Source: a virus
IMG/VR virus record: IMGVR_UViG_3300042292_001389
Span: 1 to 20,471 of that record
Strand: one strand, 5' to 3'
Length of the DNA: 20,471 nucleotides
Shown here: positions 20,080-20,471 of the stretch, piece by piece
Numbering within the stretch: the stretch's first letter is position 1
Layout of the letters: the number at the start of each line of letters is the position of its first letter
The notes under the pieces: model-generated
The model's database searches: none
What the model was told of the DNA's origin: nothing
What the model saw: only the letters and a program-made list of their open reading frames with translations
Program-made: the position numbers and the translations under genes

Positions 20080-20102
20080 AGCCCCCGAAAGGGGGCTTTT
20101 TT
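20080..20102 (+). terminator. Rho-independent terminator after gene 32
   Basis: GCCCCC (20081-20086), GAAA tetraloop, GGGGGC (20091-20096), then six T. It is a textbook terminator. It reaches the stop of the opposite-strand gene (20101-20103) and, being symmetric, may stop transcripts in both directions. Confidence 0.95.
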
Positions 20103-20466
20103 ATTGCCTCCAAGTTGGCATATTGCCAATTTGATTAGCCGTGAGGTTAAACAAAGATTGGCTTGCCGCCACTGTGTAATGTTCGTTGTTAAAATCCATT
20201 TTAGCTTTGTTTAATTGACCTTGATAAGACAAAATTTCTTCAATGCGCTGAAATGCTGGTTGAAGTTTATTGATTGTTTGTCTAGACATTTGCTCTTCTT
20301 TGGATTTTTGAATATTCGTATCCAGTGCTTTCTTTATATTTTCTTTCTGAAGTATAGATTCAGCAATGGTTATTGCTTCTGGCTGAATATTTTCTTGAGG
20401 AGCAATTTTAACATTCATCGGAGATACTTTAGCTTCAACTGACGCAGAAATATCAGGTTTTAACAT
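20101..20466 (-). CDS. Gln/Lys-rich helical protein, unknown function, possibly cut at window edge
   Basis: At least 121 residues, ending MPTWRQ. Only five bases are seen before the ATG at 20466, so this may be an internal Met and the gene may continue beyond the window. The visible part is polar and helical (ITIAESILQKENIKKALDTNIQKSKEEQMSRQTINKLQPAFQRIEEILSYQGQLNKAKMDF) with an N-terminal Pro/Val/Ala segment. No family is recognised. It converges with gene 32 across the shared terminator. AT-rich codons place it with the late-type genes. A virion or scaffold role is conceivable but unproven. Confidence 0.65.
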   Translation of the reverse strand: MLKPDISASVEAKVSPMNVKIAPQENIQPEAITIAESILQKENIKKALDTNIQKSKEEQMSRQTINKLQPAFQRIEEILSYQGQLNKAKMDFNNEHYTVAASQSLFNLTANQIGNMPTWRQ

Positions 20467-20471
20467 TTCAG

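Noticed and set aside
1-20471. Integrase, transposase, CRISPR array or rRNA
   Set aside because: No such motifs, arrays or terminal repeats were seen on either strand; the window fits a lytic T4-type phage.

Overview
The window looks like part of the genome of a T4-type (tevenvirus-like) tailed phage, probably aquatic or marine. Two neighbouring genes are recognisable T4 orthologues: the late-transcription co-activator gp33 (18886-19122) and the single-stranded DNA-binding protein gp32 (19216-20076). Many other genes are preceded by T4-type late-promoter octamers (variants of TATAAATA). No photosynthesis or other host-diagnostic gene is present, so the host cannot be named. The DNA is AT-rich, except for a few genes whose codon use is clearly more GC-rich.

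Layout. 1-1037 (minus) is a C5-cytosine DNA methyltransferase that runs off the left edge. 1096-4228 (plus) holds small and coiled-coil-rich genes of unknown function, some joined by TAATG stop/start overlaps and several driven by late octamers. 4259-4822 is a conserved phage protein of unknown function that overlaps, tail to tail, the minus-strand putative muralytic enzyme at 4695-5555. 5611-6967 is an early operon behind a near-consensus sigma-70-type promoter: a small beta-barrel-like protein, a deaminase-fold protein, a SPOUT RNA 2'-O-methyltransferase and a tRNA-Gln(UUG). 6982-7652 holds a Dps/ferritin-like small protein and a small unknown. 7638-8240 (minus) is an HExxH putative metallopeptidase. 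8359-8592 is a small winged-helix-like protein with its own promoter and terminator. 8675-16573 is a late virion-type region: a 19-cysteine protein, a 2068-residue cysteine-rich protein with RCC1-like repeats, and three smaller proteins. 16570-18812 (minus) holds two beta-rich putative fibre or decoration proteins. 18886-20102 holds gp33, gp32 and a terminator. 20101-20466 (minus) is a further gene cut by, or close to, the right edge.

How it fits together. Sigma-70-like promoters drive early functions (methyltransferase, gp33, gp32, HTH protein, the tRNA/RNA-modification operon). gp33 would then support transcription from the late octamers in front of the virion-type genes. The most striking pattern is in the promoters. 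Three sigma-70-type promoters (methyltransferase, 4259, gp33) have exactly six bases between TATAAT and ATG, and five late octamers lie four or five bases before ATG or GTG with no Shine-Dalgarno sequence. The predicted mRNAs therefore start at, or within one or two bases of, the start codon: a systematic use of leaderless transcripts in two promoter classes. The genes with SD-containing leaders include the codon-optimised early ones.
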